Translations under genes and position numbers: made by a program
The notes under the pieces: generated by a model
Database searches by the model: none
Seen by the model: only the letters and a program-made list of their open reading frames with translations
Told to the model about the DNA's origin: nothing
NCBI GenBank assembly: GCA_025964775.1
Contig: JAOPYE010000004.1
Span: forward strand, 97,761-161,760
DNA: 64,000 nt
Reading direction: 5' to 3'
Source: Marmoricola sp.
GTDB taxonomy: Bacteria; Actinomycetota; Actinomycetes; Propionibacteriales; Nocardioidaceae
Part shown: piece after piece, positions 16,849 through 27,091 of the stretch
Layout of the letters: each line of letters begins with the position of its first letter
Position numbering within the stretch: position 1 is the first letter of the stretch

Positions 16849-18408
16849 ATGAGCAGCGAGTCCTCCGATCCCAGTCCGACGCGGCCTGCGGACCCGGCGC
16901 GAACCGCGCTCGCGGACCTGGTCGAGGCCAGCGGTGCTGAGCTCGTCGGAGACGCCGAGGGTGTCACGGTGACCGGACTGACCCTCAGCTCCCAGCGGGT
17001 CCAGCCCGGCGACCTGTACGCCGCGCTTCCCGGCGCCCGTGTGCACGGTGCGACGTTCGCGGCCGATGCGATCGCCGCCGGTGCCGTGGCCGTCGTCACC
17101 GATCCTGCCGGCCTGGTCGAGCTCGGCGTGGGACCCGGGGCCGCCGCAGTGCCGGTCCTGGTGCTGCCTGAGCCGCGCGTCGTTCTCGGCGACCTCGCCG
17201 CCCGGGTCTACGGCAACCCGGCCGCCGACCTGGTCCTGATGGGCGTCACCGGCACCCAGGGCAAGACGACCACGACGCGGTTGCTGGAGGGCGGTCTCGA
17301 GCAGGCAGGCATCACCGCGGCCGTCGTCGGCACCGTCGGTACCCGGATCGCCGGCCACGAGCTCAAGACCGCCCTGACCACGCCGGAGGCCCCGGACCTG
17401 CACGCCCTGTTCGCGGTCATGCGGGAGCAGCACGTCGCCGGATGCGCGATGGAGGTCTCCAGCCACGCGCTGGTCATGGGTCGGGTCGACGGGGTGGTCT
17501 TCGACGTTGCGGCGTTCGTCAATCTCGGACGTGACCACCTCGACTTCCACACCGGTCTCGAGGACTACTTCGCGGCGAAGGCGTCGCTCTTCACCCGGGC
17601 CCGTGCTCGCCTCGGCCTGACCAACATCGACGACGAGTACGGGCGCCGGCTGCTCGCGACTGCGGAGATCCCGATGCGGACCTTCTCCCCGAGCGGAGCC
17701 CCGGCCGACTGGCGAGCAGTCGAGGTGTCACTTCGTCCCGACGGCTCGAGTTTCATCGTGATCACCCCCGACGGCCACCGGGTGCCGGCGCAGGTCGGGC
17801 TGACCGGGGAGTTCAACGTGGCGAACGCGCTGTGTGCGATCGCCCTGGCGGCCGAGGCCGGCTTCGACGCGACCGCGGTCGCCGACGGCATCGCGAGCGC
17901 CGGCGGGGTCCCCGGACGGCTCGAGCGGATCGACGCCGGCCAGGACTTCCTCGTGGTCGTCGACTACGCCCACAAGCCCGACGCACTCGATGCTGCGATC
18001 GGGGCGCTGCGCCCGCTGACCCTCGGCCGGCTCGTCCTGGTGCTCGGTGCCGGAGGCGACCGCGACACCGGGAAGCGCCCGCTGATGGGCGAGATCGGGG
18101 CTCGCGACGCGGATGTCTTCGTGGTGACCGACGACAATCCGCGCAGCGAGGCAGCAGCCGACATCCGGGCGGCGGTCATCGCCGGGACGGATACCGTCGA
18201 CCCGGCGGATCGCGCCGAGGTGCTCGAGATCGGCGATCGTCGCAAGGCGATCCAGCGCGCGATCGCCATGGCAGGTCCGGGCGACACGGTGCTGGTCGCA
18301 GGCAAGGGTCACGAGACAGGTCAGGAGACAGCCGGCGTCGTGCACCCCTTCGACGATGCCGACGAGGTCCGCGCCGCCCTCGCAGCCCGCGGGGAGGCGC
18401 CGGCGTGA
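16849..18408 (+). CDS. murE: UDP-MurNAc-tripeptide synthetase (diaminopimelate-adding)
   Basis: A 519-residue Mur ligase adding diaminopimelate to UDP-MurNAc-L-Ala-D-Glu. The ATP loop G135TQGKTTT is seen, as is MEVSSHAL. The specificity loop reads TDDNPRSE; a DNPR motif is typical of DAP-adding enzymes, whereas Lys-adding enzymes differ. Nocardioidaceae use LL-DAP, and the isomer cannot be told here. The stop overlaps murF by 4 bp. Confidence 0.94.
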   Translation: MSSESSDPSPTRPADPARTALADLVEASGAELVGDAEGVTVTGLTLSSQRVQPGDLYAALPGARVHGATFAADAIAAGAVAVVTDPAGLVELGVGPGAAAVPVLVLPEPRVVLGDLAARVYGNPAADLVLMGVTGTQGKTTTTRLLEGGLEQAGITAAVVGTVGTRIAGHELKTALTTPEAPDLHALFAVMREQHVAGCAMEVSSHALVMGRVDGVVFDVAAFVNLGRDHLDFHTGLEDYFAAKASLFTRARARLGLTNIDDEYGRRLLATAEIPMRTFSPSGAPADWRAVEVSLRPDGSSFIVITPDGHRVPAQVGLTGEFNVANALCAIALAAEAGFDATAVADGIASAGGVPGRLERIDAGQDFLVVVDYAHKPDALDAAIGALRPLTLGRLVLVLGAGGDRDTGKRPLMGEIGARDADVFVVTDDNPRSEAAADIRAAVIAGTDTVDPADRAEVLEIGDRRKAIQRAIAMAGPGDTVLVAGKGHETGQETAGVVHPFDDADEVRAALAARGEAPA

Positions 18409-19817
18409 TCGCGATGACCCTGAGCGAGATCGCCGACGCCACCGGTGGCGAGGTCGATCCGGCCCATGCCGACGTGGTGGTGACCGGGCCGGCCTTCCTC
18501 GACAGTCGGGTACCAGAGACGGGTGGGCTGTTCCTGGCGATCGCCGGCGAGCACGTCGACGGCCATGTCTTCGCTGCCGGTGCCGTTGCCGGTGGTGCGG
18601 CCGCGGTCCTCGGTTCGCGCCCGACGGACGCGCCTACGGTGGTCGTCGGTGACGTCGAGGCAGCCGTGCAGGCGCTGGCGAGGTCGGTGCTTCGTACCGT
18701 GCGCCAGCGCAACCCTGCGCTGCGGGTGGTGGCGGTGACCGGGTCGCAGGGCAAGACGAGCGTCAAGGACATGCTCGGTGCGGTCCTCGCGGGCGCCGGC
18801 GAGACCGTCGCGACCTACGGGTCGTTCAACAACGAGCTCGGGCTGCCGATCACGGTGCTGCGCGCCGACCCGCACACCCGGTTCCTCGTCCTGGAGATGG
18901 GCGCCCGGGGGATCGGTCACCTTGCCGTCCTGTGCACGATCGCACCGCCTGACGTGAGCCTTGTGCTCAATGTCGGCCGGGCCCATCTCGGCGAGTTCGG
19001 ATCCCAGGAGGCGATCGCGCAGGCCAAGGGCGAGATCGTCGATGCCCTCGGTCCCGACGGCATCGCCGTGCTCAACCTCGACGACCCGCTGGTGGTCGGG
19101 ATGGCTCCGCGCAGCCGCGGTGTGGTCCGCACCTTCGGCCGGGGGACCGGAGCGGCGGTGCGCCTCGAGGCGGTCGAGGTCGACGACTTCGGTCGGCCGT
19201 CCTTCGACCTCCAGGCCGGTCAGGAGCGCGTCCACGTCGCGCTGCGCCTGCTCGGCGAGCACCAGGCCACCAACGCGGCTGCGGTCGCCGGCGTCGCCCT
19301 CGCGCTCGGCGTCGACCTGGCGGCGATCGGTACCTCGCTCGCGCGGATCGAGGCCCTCTCGAAGTGGCGGATGGAGCTGCACGAGCGCCCGGACGGCCTG
19401 GTCGTGATCAACGACGCCTACAACGCGAACCCGGACTCGATGCGAGCCGGCCTGGAGACGCTCGCCGGGATCGGGCAGCGCACCGGTCGGCGGACGGTCG
19501 CGGTCCTCGGAGAGATGCGCGAACTCGGCGAGGCCTCCGAGGCCGAGCACGCGGACCTGGGCCGGCTCGCCCGCGACCTGGGGATCGACCAGGTGTTCGT
19601 GGTCGGCGACGGGGCCAGATCCATCGTGGCCGGCGACGACACAGCCGTGTTCGTCGGGACGGTGCACGATGCCGTCGACGCCGTACGGAACAATGTCGAC
19701 GGCACGGAGGTCGTGCTGGTCAAGGCGTCGCGGGCTGCCGGGCTCGAGCTGGTTGCTGAGGCCCTGATGGCCGGTGACCCCGAACCCGAGAGCATTGCGA
19801 AGGAGGCAAGTCCGTGA
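18405..19817 (+). CDS. murF: UDP-MurNAc-tripeptide-D-alanyl-D-alanine ligase
   Basis: A 470-residue ligase that completes the pentapeptide precursor. The ATP loop is G113SQGKTS in VAVTGSQGKTSVKD; further motifs are FNNELGLP, EMGARGIGHL, NVGRAHLGEFGS and NDAYNANPDSM. GTG 18405 overlaps the murE stop; an in-frame ATG at 18414 is the alternative. The stop overlaps the mraY GTG. Confidence 0.94.
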   Translation: MIAMTLSEIADATGGEVDPAHADVVVTGPAFLDSRVPETGGLFLAIAGEHVDGHVFAAGAVAGGAAAVLGSRPTDAPTVVVGDVEAAVQALARSVLRTVRQRNPALRVVAVTGSQGKTSVKDMLGAVLAGAGETVATYGSFNNELGLPITVLRADPHTRFLVLEMGARGIGHLAVLCTIAPPDVSLVLNVGRAHLGEFGSQEAIAQAKGEIVDALGPDGIAVLNLDDPLVVGMAPRSRGVVRTFGRGTGAAVRLEAVEVDDFGRPSFDLQAGQERVHVALRLLGEHQATNAAAVAGVALALGVDLAAIGTSLARIEALSKWRMELHERPDGLVVINDAYNANPDSMRAGLETLAGIGQRTGRRTVAVLGEMRELGEASEAEHADLGRLARDLGIDQVFVVGDGARSIVAGDDTAVFVGTVHDAVDAVRNNVDGTEVVLVKASRAAGLELVAEALMAGDPEPESIAKEASP

Positions 19818-20914
19818 AGGCGATCCTGCTCGCGGGTGGACTGTCTCTGATCTTCACGATCATCGGCACGCGCGTCGCCATCCGGGTGTTCGCGGCGAAG
19901 GGCTACGGCCAGCTGATCCGCGACGACGGACCGACCAGCCACCACACCAAGCGCGGAACGCCGACCATGGGCGGCCTGGTCATCGTGGTGGCCACAGTGG
20001 TGGCGTACCTGCTGGCCAAGCTCATGACCGGCCTCGCACCGTCGGCGTCGGCCTGGCTGCTGCTCTTCCTCTTCGTCGGTCTCGGCTTCGTGGGCTTCCT
20101 CGACGACTTCATCAAGATCTACAAGCAGCGCAACCTCGGCCTGCGCAGCAAGGCGAAGTTCATCGGCCAGACCGTCGTGGCCGCGGTCTTCGGCTGGTTG
20201 GTGCTCTGGCGCGTGCACCCGTTCGTGAACGAGCGGGGCGAAACGCCTGCCGGGCATGCGATCTCGTTCACCCGTGACATCGACAAGCTGGCGCTGCCGA
20301 CGGGTTTCCTGATCCTGTTCATCGTGCTGCTCATCGCCGGCACCAGCAATGCCGTCAACCTCACCGACGGTCTCGACGGTCTCGCTGCCGGGGCCTCGAT
20401 GATGGTGTTCGGGGCGTACACGCTGATGAACATCTGGCAGAACAACCAGGCCTGTGGTGGGCGTCGGGTGGCCCTGGACTTCTCCGGTACGGCCGCCTCC
20501 TGCTACCACGTCCGTGACCCGCTGGACCTGGCCGTGGTGGCAGCGGCGATCACCGGCGCCTGCTTCGGCTTCCTCTGGTACAACGCCTCGCCTGCCCAGA
20601 TCTTCATGGGTGACACCGGGTCGCTGGCGCTCGGCGGCGCTGTCGCCGGGATGGCGGTGATGACCCGCACCGAGTTGCTGCTCGCGCTGCTCGGCGGCCT
20701 GTTCGTCGTCCAGACGATGTCGGTGATCCTGCAGGTCGGGTACTTCAAGGTCACCAAGGGCAAACGGCTCTTCCGGATGGCGCCGCTGCACCACCACTTC
20801 GAACTGCTCGGCTGGGAGGAGATCACGGTCGTGATCCGCTTCTGGCTGATCGGCGCCGTCTTCGTCGCGACCGGGCTGGGCCTCTTCTACGCCGAGTGGG
20901 TGTCGGGCGCGTGA
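19814..20914 (+). CDS. mraY: Phospho-MurNAc-pentapeptide transferase (lipid I synthesis)
   Basis: A 366-residue polytopic membrane enzyme transferring phospho-MurNAc-pentapeptide to undecaprenyl phosphate. Signature motifs: GQLIRDDGPTSHHTKRGTPTMGG, the catalytic DDFIK, SNAVNLTDGLDGLAAG, IFMGDTGSLALGG and APLHHHFE. About ten transmembrane helices. A loop around residues 215-237 (QNNQACGGRRVALD...) with two Cys is typical of actinobacterial MraY. GTG start overlaps murF; the stop overlaps murD. Confidence 0.96.
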   Translation: MKAILLAGGLSLIFTIIGTRVAIRVFAAKGYGQLIRDDGPTSHHTKRGTPTMGGLVIVVATVVAYLLAKLMTGLAPSASAWLLLFLFVGLGFVGFLDDFIKIYKQRNLGLRSKAKFIGQTVVAAVFGWLVLWRVHPFVNERGETPAGHAISFTRDIDKLALPTGFLILFIVLLIAGTSNAVNLTDGLDGLAAGASMMVFGAYTLMNIWQNNQACGGRRVALDFSGTAASCYHVRDPLDLAVVAAAITGACFGFLWYNASPAQIFMGDTGSLALGGAVAGMAVMTRTELLLALLGGLFVVQTMSVILQVGYFKVTKGKRLFRMAPLHHHFELLGWEEITVVIRFWLIGAVFVATGLGLFYAEWVSGA

Positions 20915-22446
20915 GCGCCCCCAGAAATCCAGAACGGGCCACTCTGAACGCGCTCGGCCGGCTGGACTCCTGGGACGGCGTCAACGCCGTGGTCGCAGGC
21001 CTCGGGGTCTCGGGCTACGCGGCCGCCGACAGCCTGAACCACCTCGGCGCCTCGGTCACTGCGCTCGACGACCTGAGTGACGAGACCCGCGAGGAGAAGG
21101 CCACCCTGCTCGAGATCCTCGGCGCCACGGTGCGTCTGGGAGCGGGCAGCACGCTGGTCCTGCCCGCCGACGTCGATGTGGTGGTGACCTCGCCGGGATG
21201 GCGCCCCGATGCACCGCTGCTGGCACAGGCCGCCGCGCGCGGCATCCCCGTGTGGGGAGAGGTCGAGCTGGCCTGGCGACTGCGCCATCCCGAGCACCGG
21301 ACCCCGTGGCTCGCGGTCACCGGAACCAACGGCAAGACGACCACCGTGCAGATGCTCGAGGCGATCCTGCGCGCCGCCGGACTCCGGGCCGTTGCCTGCG
21401 GGAACGTGGGCCTGCCCATCGTCGAGGCCGTGATGGACCCTGACCCGTACGACGTCCTCGCCGTCGAGCTGTCCAGCTTCCAACTGCACTACACCTCGTC
21501 GATGGCCGCGCACTCGGCTGCGGTGCTCAACGTCGCCGAGGACCACGTCGACTGGTACGACGGCTGGCCTCCGGAGGCGATCTCTGATCCGATCTCTGGG
21601 CCGATCTCTGGGCCGGGTTCCGGACCGTTCGATCGCTACCTGGCCGACAAGGGCCGGATCTACGCCGGGGTCGAGCACGCGTGCGTCTACAACGTCGCCG
21701 ACCCGGTCACCGAACAGCTCGTCCGCGACGCGGAGGTCGCCGACGGTGCGCGCGCCATCGGCTTCACCCTGGGCACTCCCGGGGTGGGGATGCTCGGACT
21801 GGTCGACGACGTCCTCGCCGACCGGGCGTTCGTCGAGGACCGACAGAACGCGGCTGCCGAGCTCTGCACCCTGGCCGACCTGCCCACCCAGGCACCGCAC
21901 TACGTCGCGAACGCCCTGGCCGCGGCCGCCCTCGCCCGCTCCTACGGGGTGCCGACCACCGCGGTGCGGGACGCGTTGAGCGCGTTCCAGCCGGACGGAC
22001 ACCGGATCTCGCTCGTCGGCGTGTGGGACGAGGTCACCTGGATCGACGACTCCAAGGCGACGAACCCGCCCGCTGCGCTCGCCTCGCTCCAGGCCTACGA
22101 CCCGGTCGTGTGGATCGCCGGCGGGCTTGCCAAGGGCGCGCACTTCGACGACCTGGTCAGCCGGGTCGCCGACCGGCTGCGCGGCGTGGTGCTGCTCGGC
22201 GCGGATGCGCAGGTCATCGCCGATGCGCTCGCCCGACACGCCCCGGATGTACCGGTCTTCCGTCTGCCCTCCGGAGAGACTTCTCCCATGGATCGCGTGG
22301 TGGCCCAAGCCGCGGCGTTCGCCCGACCGGGTGACACGGTGCTGCTGGCCCCCGGGTGCGCGTCCATGGACATGTTTGCCAACTACGGCGCTCGCGGCGA
22401 TGCGTTCATCGACGCGGTGCACCGGATGCGGCGTACGAACCAGTAG
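20911..22446 (+). CDS. murD: UDP-MurNAc-L-alanine-D-glutamate ligase
   Basis: A 511-residue MurD adding D-Glu to UDP-MurNAc-L-Ala. Visible motifs are VAGLGVSGYAAADSL (nucleotide-type fold), WLAVTGTNGKTTT (ATP loop, G138-K142), AVELSSFQLHY, NVAEDHVDWY and WIDDSKATNP. GTG 20911 overlaps the mraY stop; an in-frame start at 20896 is less likely. After EDHVDWYDGWPPEA there is a low-complexity insert, ISDPISGPISGPGSGP, encoded by a 12-bp tandem repeat and absent from usual MurD. Confidence 0.94.
   Translation: MSAPRNPERATLNALGRLDSWDGVNAVVAGLGVSGYAAADSLNHLGASVTALDDLSDETREEKATLLEILGATVRLGAGSTLVLPADVDVVVTSPGWRPDAPLLAQAAARGIPVWGEVELAWRLRHPEHRTPWLAVTGTNGKTTTVQMLEAILRAAGLRAVACGNVGLPIVEAVMDPDPYDVLAVELSSFQLHYTSSMAAHSAAVLNVAEDHVDWYDGWPPEAISDPISGPISGPGSGPFDRYLADKGRIYAGVEHACVYNVADPVTEQLVRDAEVADGARAIGFTLGTPGVGMLGLVDDVLADRAFVEDRQNAAAELCTLADLPTQAPHYVANALAAAALARSYGVPTTAVRDALSAFQPDGHRISLVGVWDEVTWIDDSKATNPPAALASLQAYDPVVWIAGGLAKGAHFDDLVSRVADRLRGVVLLGADAQVIADALARHAPDVPVFRLPSGETSPMDRVVAQAAAFARPGDTVLLAPGCASMDMFANYGARGDAFIDAVHRMRRTNQ
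21579..21626 (+). repeat. 12-bp minisatellite inside murD (4 units)
   Basis: Four tandem 12-bp units (GATCTCTGATCC, GATCTCTGGGCC twice, GGGTTCCGGACC) add the in-frame tetrapeptides ISDP-ISGP-ISGP-GSGP to MurD. Units 2 and 3 are identical, so copy-number change by slippage is possible without breaking the frame. Confidence 0.85.
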
Positions 22447-22484
22447 TAGGAGCGGACCGCGTCGGACCGCGATGAGGAGGATGC

Positions 22485-23783
22485 GTGAGCGTCACCGCTC
22501 AGCCGGGTGGCCGGACCTACACCCGCCCGGAATCACGCCCCGGAAACCGGACCGCAGGATTCGCAGGCGCCATCCGGGGCCGGGTCGACGCGGTGCGTGC
22601 CAACCTGGATCGTCCGCTGACGCCGTACTACCTGCTGCTCGGCGCGTCCGGCATGCTGCTGGCGATCGGGATGATCATGGTCCTCAGCGCCTCCAGCGTC
22701 ACGTCGTTCGAGTTCCACGGGAACTCGTACTTCTGGGCCACCAAGCAGCTGATGTGGGTGCTGATCGCGATTCCCTGCGCCTTCATCGCCACCCGGCTAC
22801 CGCTCAAGGTGCTGCGCTACTCGGCGTGGCCGATGCTTGCGCTCTCGGCGGTCCTGCTCGCCCTCACCCAGACCTCCATGGGCCGCTCGGTCAACGGCAA
22901 CCAGAACTGGCTCAGTCTCGGCGGCCCGCTCCAGATCCAGCCGTCGGAGGTCGCGAAGTTCGCGATGGTGCTGTGGTGCGCCGACGTGTACGCCCGCAAA
23001 CACGCCCTCCTCGACTCCTGGCGGCACCTGGCGATTCCGGTGCTCCCGGTCGCCGGCGTGATCACCGGACTCGTCCTGGTCGGCGGTGACCTCGGCACCG
23101 CGCTGGTCATGTTCGCGATCACCCTCGGCATGCTGTGGGTGATCGGTGTCCCGGCCCGGATCTTCATCGCCGCGGTCAGTGCGGTCTCGGTCGCCGCGTT
23201 GTACCTGGCGGCCAGCAACCCCGAACGCATGACCCGGATCACCTCGTTCACCCAGCCGTTCAAGAACTTCCAGGGCTCGGGGTGGCAGGCCGGTCACGGC
23301 ATCCTCGGCATGGCCAGCGGCGGCCTGTTCGGCAAGGGGCTCGGCGCCAGCCAGCAGAAGTGGGGCAACCTGCCGGAGGCGCACACCGACTTCATCTTCG
23401 CGATCCTCGGCGAGGAGCTCGGCCTGGTCGGCACCCTGCTGGTCCTGGCCCTGTTCCTGACGGTCGCGTACGCCGGCCTGCGGGTCGCGAGGCAGGCGGA
23501 GAACCTGTTCGTGCGCTACGCCACGGCCGGCATCATGATCTGGTTGATGGCGCACGTGATCATCAACGTCGGCATGGTGCTCGCCCTGCTCCCGGTGATC
23601 GGGATCCCGCTACCGCTGGTGTCCTACGGTGGTTCCTCGCTGGTACCGGAACTCGTGGCGCTCGGCCTGGTGATCGGCTTCGCCCGCTCCGAGCCGAACG
23701 CCGCCGGTGAGCTGCGTCGCCGCCGTGGTGAGCGCCGGGCCCGTCGTGCCGTCAACGCCGGGGCCGTGAGGCGCTGGTCGTGA
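22485..23783 (+). CDS. ftsW: Septal peptidoglycan glycosyltransferase (SEDS)
   Basis: A 432-residue SEDS-family protein with about ten transmembrane helices, which polymerises lipid II with FtsI. Typical segments: YFWATKQLMWVL, GRSVNGNQNWLSLGGPLQIQPSEVAKFAMVLW, GGDLGTALVM, GLFGKGLGASQQKWGNLPEAHTDFIFAILGEELG and the C-terminal GIPLPLVSYGGSSLV. GTG 22485 has a consensus SD (GAGGAGG). A basic cytoplasmic tail (RRRRGERRARR) follows the last helix. Confidence 0.95.
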   Translation: MSVTAQPGGRTYTRPESRPGNRTAGFAGAIRGRVDAVRANLDRPLTPYYLLLGASGMLLAIGMIMVLSASSVTSFEFHGNSYFWATKQLMWVLIAIPCAFIATRLPLKVLRYSAWPMLALSAVLLALTQTSMGRSVNGNQNWLSLGGPLQIQPSEVAKFAMVLWCADVYARKHALLDSWRHLAIPVLPVAGVITGLVLVGGDLGTALVMFAITLGMLWVIGVPARIFIAAVSAVSVAALYLAASNPERMTRITSFTQPFKNFQGSGWQAGHGILGMASGGLFGKGLGASQQKWGNLPEAHTDFIFAILGEELGLVGTLLVLALFLTVAYAGLRVARQAENLFVRYATAGIMIWLMAHVIINVGMVLALLPVIGIPLPLVSYGGSSLVPELVALGLVIGFARSEPNAAGELRRRRGERRARRAVNAGAVRRWS

Positions 23784-23793
23784 GGCGTCTGTC

Positions 23794-24900
23794 GTGATGC
23801 GGGTCCTGCTCGCGGGGGGTGGCACCGCCGGCCACACCTCGCCGCTGCTGGCCACCGCTGATGCCTTGCGGCGTCGCGACCCGGACCTCGAGGTCGTCTG
23901 CCTCGGCACGCCGCGTGGCTTGGAGACCTCGGTGATTCCGGCGGCGGGCTACCGCCTCGAGCTCGTCTCCCCGGTGCCGTTGTCGCGCTCGATCAACGCC
24001 GATCTGTTCCGGACGCCGGCGCGACTGCGTACCTCGGTCAACGAGGCCGTCGCCGTCCTGGACCGGGTCCGCCCCGACGTGGTCGTCGGCTTCGGTGGCT
24101 ACGTCTCGGTGCCGGCGTACCTGGCTGCGCGTCGTCGCAAGACCACGCTGGTGGTCCATGAGGGCAACGCGCTGCCCGGCATCGCCAACAAGCTCGGAGC
24201 ACGCTTCACGCCGTACGTCGCGACGAGCTTCCCGGGCACCAAGCTGCCGCACGCGGTCGTCACCGGGCTGCCGATCCGGCGGATGATCGCCACCCTCGAC
24301 CGGTCGGCACGACGCGCAGAGGCGCTGGAGTTCTTCGGTCTCGCCCCGGAGCGCCCGACCGTGCTGGTCACCGGCGGGTCCCAGGGCGCCCAGCGGATCA
24401 ACAACGCGATCGCCGCGAGCGCGGCCGCCTTCGCGGCGGCCGGGGTCCAGGTGCTGCACATCGTCGGGCCGAAGGGCGAGGCGCGCCCCGACTTCGGCGC
24501 CGCCAGGGCGAGCGATGCGCCGGCGTACCGCATCGAGCAGTACGTCGACCGGATGGACCTGGCCTATGCCGCAGCCGACCTGGTGGTCTGCCGGGCGGGC
24601 TCGAACACCGTCACCGAGGTCTCCGGGGTCGGCCTGCCGGCGGTCTTCGTCCCGCTGCCGATCGGCAACGGCGAGCAGGCACTCAACGCGCGCCCGGTCG
24701 TCGACGCCGGTGGTGGCCTGCTCGTGGCCGATGCAGCGTTCACGCCCGAGTGGGTCGCCTCGACCGTGCCGGCGCTTGCCGCCGACCACGACCGGCGCGA
24801 GCAGATGGGCAGGGCGGCGTCCGGGGTGATCCCGCTGGATGCGGACGAGAGGCTCGCCGACCTGATCGAGACGGCCGCGCGTGGTGGTGCGGCCCGATGA
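23794..24900 (+). CDS. murG: Lipid II synthase (GlcNAc transferase)
   Basis: A 368-residue GT-B glycosyltransferase adding GlcNAc to lipid I at the inner membrane face. Motifs: LLAGGGTAGHTSPLLATADAL, VVGFGGYVSVPAYLAA, VVHEGNALPG, VTGGSQGAQRIN and VCRAGSNTVTEVSGVGLPAVFVPLP. Starts at GTG 23794 or the adjacent ATG 23797. The stop overlaps the murC ATG (ATGA). Confidence 0.95.
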   Translation: MMRVLLAGGGTAGHTSPLLATADALRRRDPDLEVVCLGTPRGLETSVIPAAGYRLELVSPVPLSRSINADLFRTPARLRTSVNEAVAVLDRVRPDVVVGFGGYVSVPAYLAARRRKTTLVVHEGNALPGIANKLGARFTPYVATSFPGTKLPHAVVTGLPIRRMIATLDRSARRAEALEFFGLAPERPTVLVTGGSQGAQRINNAIAASAAAFAAAGVQVLHIVGPKGEARPDFGAARASDAPAYRIEQYVDRMDLAYAAADLVVCRAGSNTVTEVSGVGLPAVFVPLPIGNGEQALNARPVVDAGGGLLVADAAFTPEWVASTVPALAADHDRREQMGRAASGVIPLDADERLADLIETAARGGAAR

Positions 24901-26348
24901 AGGTCCCCGTTCCCGACGAGCTGCTCCCTGCCGAGGCGCTGGGTCGCGTCCACTTCGTCGGCATCGGCGGCGCCGGTCTCTCGGGCATCGCCAGGATCAT
25001 GCTGGCCCGCGGCATCGAGGTCTCCGGCAGCGACGCCAAGCCGTCGGCAACGATCGAGGCGCTGCGGGCTCTGGGAGCTCGCTGCTTCGTGGGCCACGAC
25101 GCGGCCCACGTCAGTGATGTCGACACGGTGGTGGTCTCGACCGCGGTTCGTGCCGACAACCCGGAGGTCCTCGAGGCGCAGCGACGGGGCTTGCGGCTGC
25201 TTCCGCGCTCGGCCGCGCTGGAGGCCGTGATGCAGGGCCGCGTCGTCGTCGCCGTCGCCGGTACCCACGGCAAGACCACGACCACCTCGATGCTGACCGT
25301 GGCCCTGCAGCACTGCGGAGCCGATCCGTCGTTCGCCATCGGTGGCGACCTCAACGAGTCCGGCTCGAACGCCCACAACGGCACCGGCGAGCTGTTCGTC
25401 GCCGAAGCCGACGAGAGCGACGGGGCGTTCCTCGTCTACTCCCCGCACGTGGCACTGGTGACCAACGTCGAGGCCGACCACCTCGACAACTACGGCACCG
25501 AGGAGGCCTACCGCGCGGCGTTCGTCGAATTCCTCGACCGGATAGATCCCGCAGGTTTCCTGGTCACCTGCGTCGACGATCCGGGTGCCGCGGATCTGGC
25601 GGTGATCGCCCGGGCCCACGGACTGAGGACGGTCACCGTCGGCAACGGTCCCGACGCCGAGGTGCGCGCCGAGAACCTCCGTCAGGTCGGCATCACCTCG
25701 ACCTTCGAAGTGGTCGATCGTGGCCGACGCCTCGGTGAGGTGCGGCTCCAGGTCCCCGGGCAGCACTACGTCGCCGACGCACTGGCCGCCCTGGCCAGCG
25801 GGCTCCGGCTGGGCTTCGGCTTCGCGGACCTGGCTCGTGGGCTGGGCGCCTACAGCGGTACCCGTCGACGGATGGAGCTCAAGGGTGAGGTCGGCGGGAT
25901 CCGCGTCTACGACAGCTACGCGCACCACCCGCGCGAGATCGTCGGCGACCTCGAGGCTGCCCGCGCGCTGGTCGGTGACGGCCGGATCGTGGTCGCGTTC
26001 CAGCCGCACATGGTCTCGCGCACCCGGATCTTCGGTCCGGAGATGGGCGTGGCCCTCGGAGCGGCCGACGAGGTGGTGGTGATGGACATCTACGTCGCGC
26101 GCGAGGACCCCGAGCCAGGCGTCACGGGCGCGCTGGTCGCGGATGCGGTCCCCCTCGCGCCCGAGCACGTCGTCTTCGAACCGTCCTGGTCGGCAACCGC
26201 CGATCACCTGCTCGAGCGGGCGCGACCGGGCGACGTGATCCTGACCCTGGGTGCCGGAGACGTCACCCTCCTGGGCCCTGCGGTCCTGGCCCAGCTCGAA
26301 CAACGCACCAAGCCGGAAGTACCGAACGATGGGGGAGGTCTCCCGTGA
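24897..26348 (+). CDS. murC: UDP-MurNAc-L-alanine ligase
   Basis: A 483-residue ligase that adds L-Ala to UDP-MurNAc, the first step of stem-peptide assembly. [18 protein letters not shown], the ATP loop G122[40 protein letters not shown] and FQPHMVSRT are family motifs. ATG 24897 is chosen because it overlaps the murG stop by 4 bp and matches the family N-terminus. The stop overlaps ftsQ. Confidence 0.95.
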   Translation: MKVPVPDELLPAEALGRVHFVGIGGAGLSGIARIMLARGIEVSGSDAKPSATIEALRALGARCFVGHDAAHVSDVDTVVVSTAVRADNPEVLEAQRRGLRLLPRSAALEAVMQGRVVVAVAGTHGKTTTTSMLTVALQHCGADPSFAIGGDLNESGSNAHNGTGELFVAEADESDGAFLVYSPHVALVTNVEADHLDNYGTEEAYRAAFVEFLDRIDPAGFLVTCVDDPGAADLAVIARAHGLRTVTVGNGPDAEVRAENLRQVGITSTFEVVDRGRRLGEVRLQVPGQHYVADALAALASGLRLGFGFADLARGLGAYSGTRRRMELKGEVGGIRVYDSYAHHPREIVGDLEAARALVGDGRIVVAFQPHMVSRTRIFGPEMGVALGAADEVVVMDIYVAREDPEPGVTGALVADAVPLAPEHVVFEPSWSATADHLLERARPGDVILTLGAGDVTLLGPAVLAQLEQRTKPEVPNDGGGLP

Positions 26349-27091
26349 CGACCACCGAGGACGAAACCGTACTGATCTCGGCGCCGGACTTCGCGCGCAG
26401 GCGTGTCCGCGCCCGGTTCCGTGGCCGGGTACGACGGCTGCGCCCGCTCTGGATCGCGGTCCTTGTCGTGTTCGCCGTGGTGGTCGGTATCTGGGTCGTC
26501 TACTTCTCCTCGTTCGTGACCGTCACCGGGGTCGAGGTCACCGGGAACACGACGATCAGCCAGGCCCGGATCACCGCTGTCGCGCAGGCGCCCATCGGGC
26601 AGCCCCTGGCCCGCGCCGACCTCGCCGCGATCCAGGCCCGGGTCGAGTCGTTGTCAGCGGTCGAGTCGGCAGGGGTCTCGCGATCCTGGCCGCACACGAT
26701 CCACATCACGATCGTCGAACGGACGCCCGTCGCCGTCGTCAGCCGCGGTGCCGGGCTGCAGGCGGTCGACGCCAGTGGCGTCCTGTTCGGGCACTACGTC
26801 ACGAGGCCGGCGGGCCTGCCCCTGGTCAGGACCGCGCCCGACGTCAAGGCCGATGCCCTGGCCGAGGCTGCGAAGGTCGTCGGGTCGTTGCGCGCCGACA
26901 TCGCCGCCCGGGTCGCCTACATCGATGTCGCCTCGATCGATGCGATCACCTTGCGGATGAAGAGCGGTGTGACGGTGTTGTGGGGGAGCGCGGACTCGTC
27001 GGTGCAGAAGGCCGAGGTCCTCGCCGTGCTGCTGAAGCGATCAGTGCACGCCATCGACGTCAGCGTCCCGGGTCGACCGACGACCCGCTAG
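26345..27091 (+). CDS. ftsQ: Cell division protein FtsQ/DivIB
   Basis: A 248-residue bitopic divisome protein: an Arg-rich cytoplasmic N-terminus, one transmembrane helix ([22 protein letters not shown]), then a POTRA domain ([17 protein letters not shown]...) and the FtsQ domain ([21 protein letters not shown]). Links FtsZ-associated proteins to FtsL and FtsI/FtsW. GTG 26345 overlaps the murC stop by 4 bp. Confidence 0.92.
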   Translation: MTTTEDETVLISAPDFARRRVRARFRGRVRRLRPLWIAVLVVFAVVVGIWVVYFSSFVTVTGVEVTGNTTISQARITAVAQAPIGQPLARADLAAIQARVESLSAVESAGVSRSWPHTIHITIVERTPVAVVSRGAGLQAVDASGVLFGHYVTRPAGLPLVRTAPDVKADALAEAAKVVGSLRADIAARVAYIDVASIDAITLRMKSGVTVLWGSADSSVQKAEVLAVLLKRSVHAIDVSVPGRPTTR

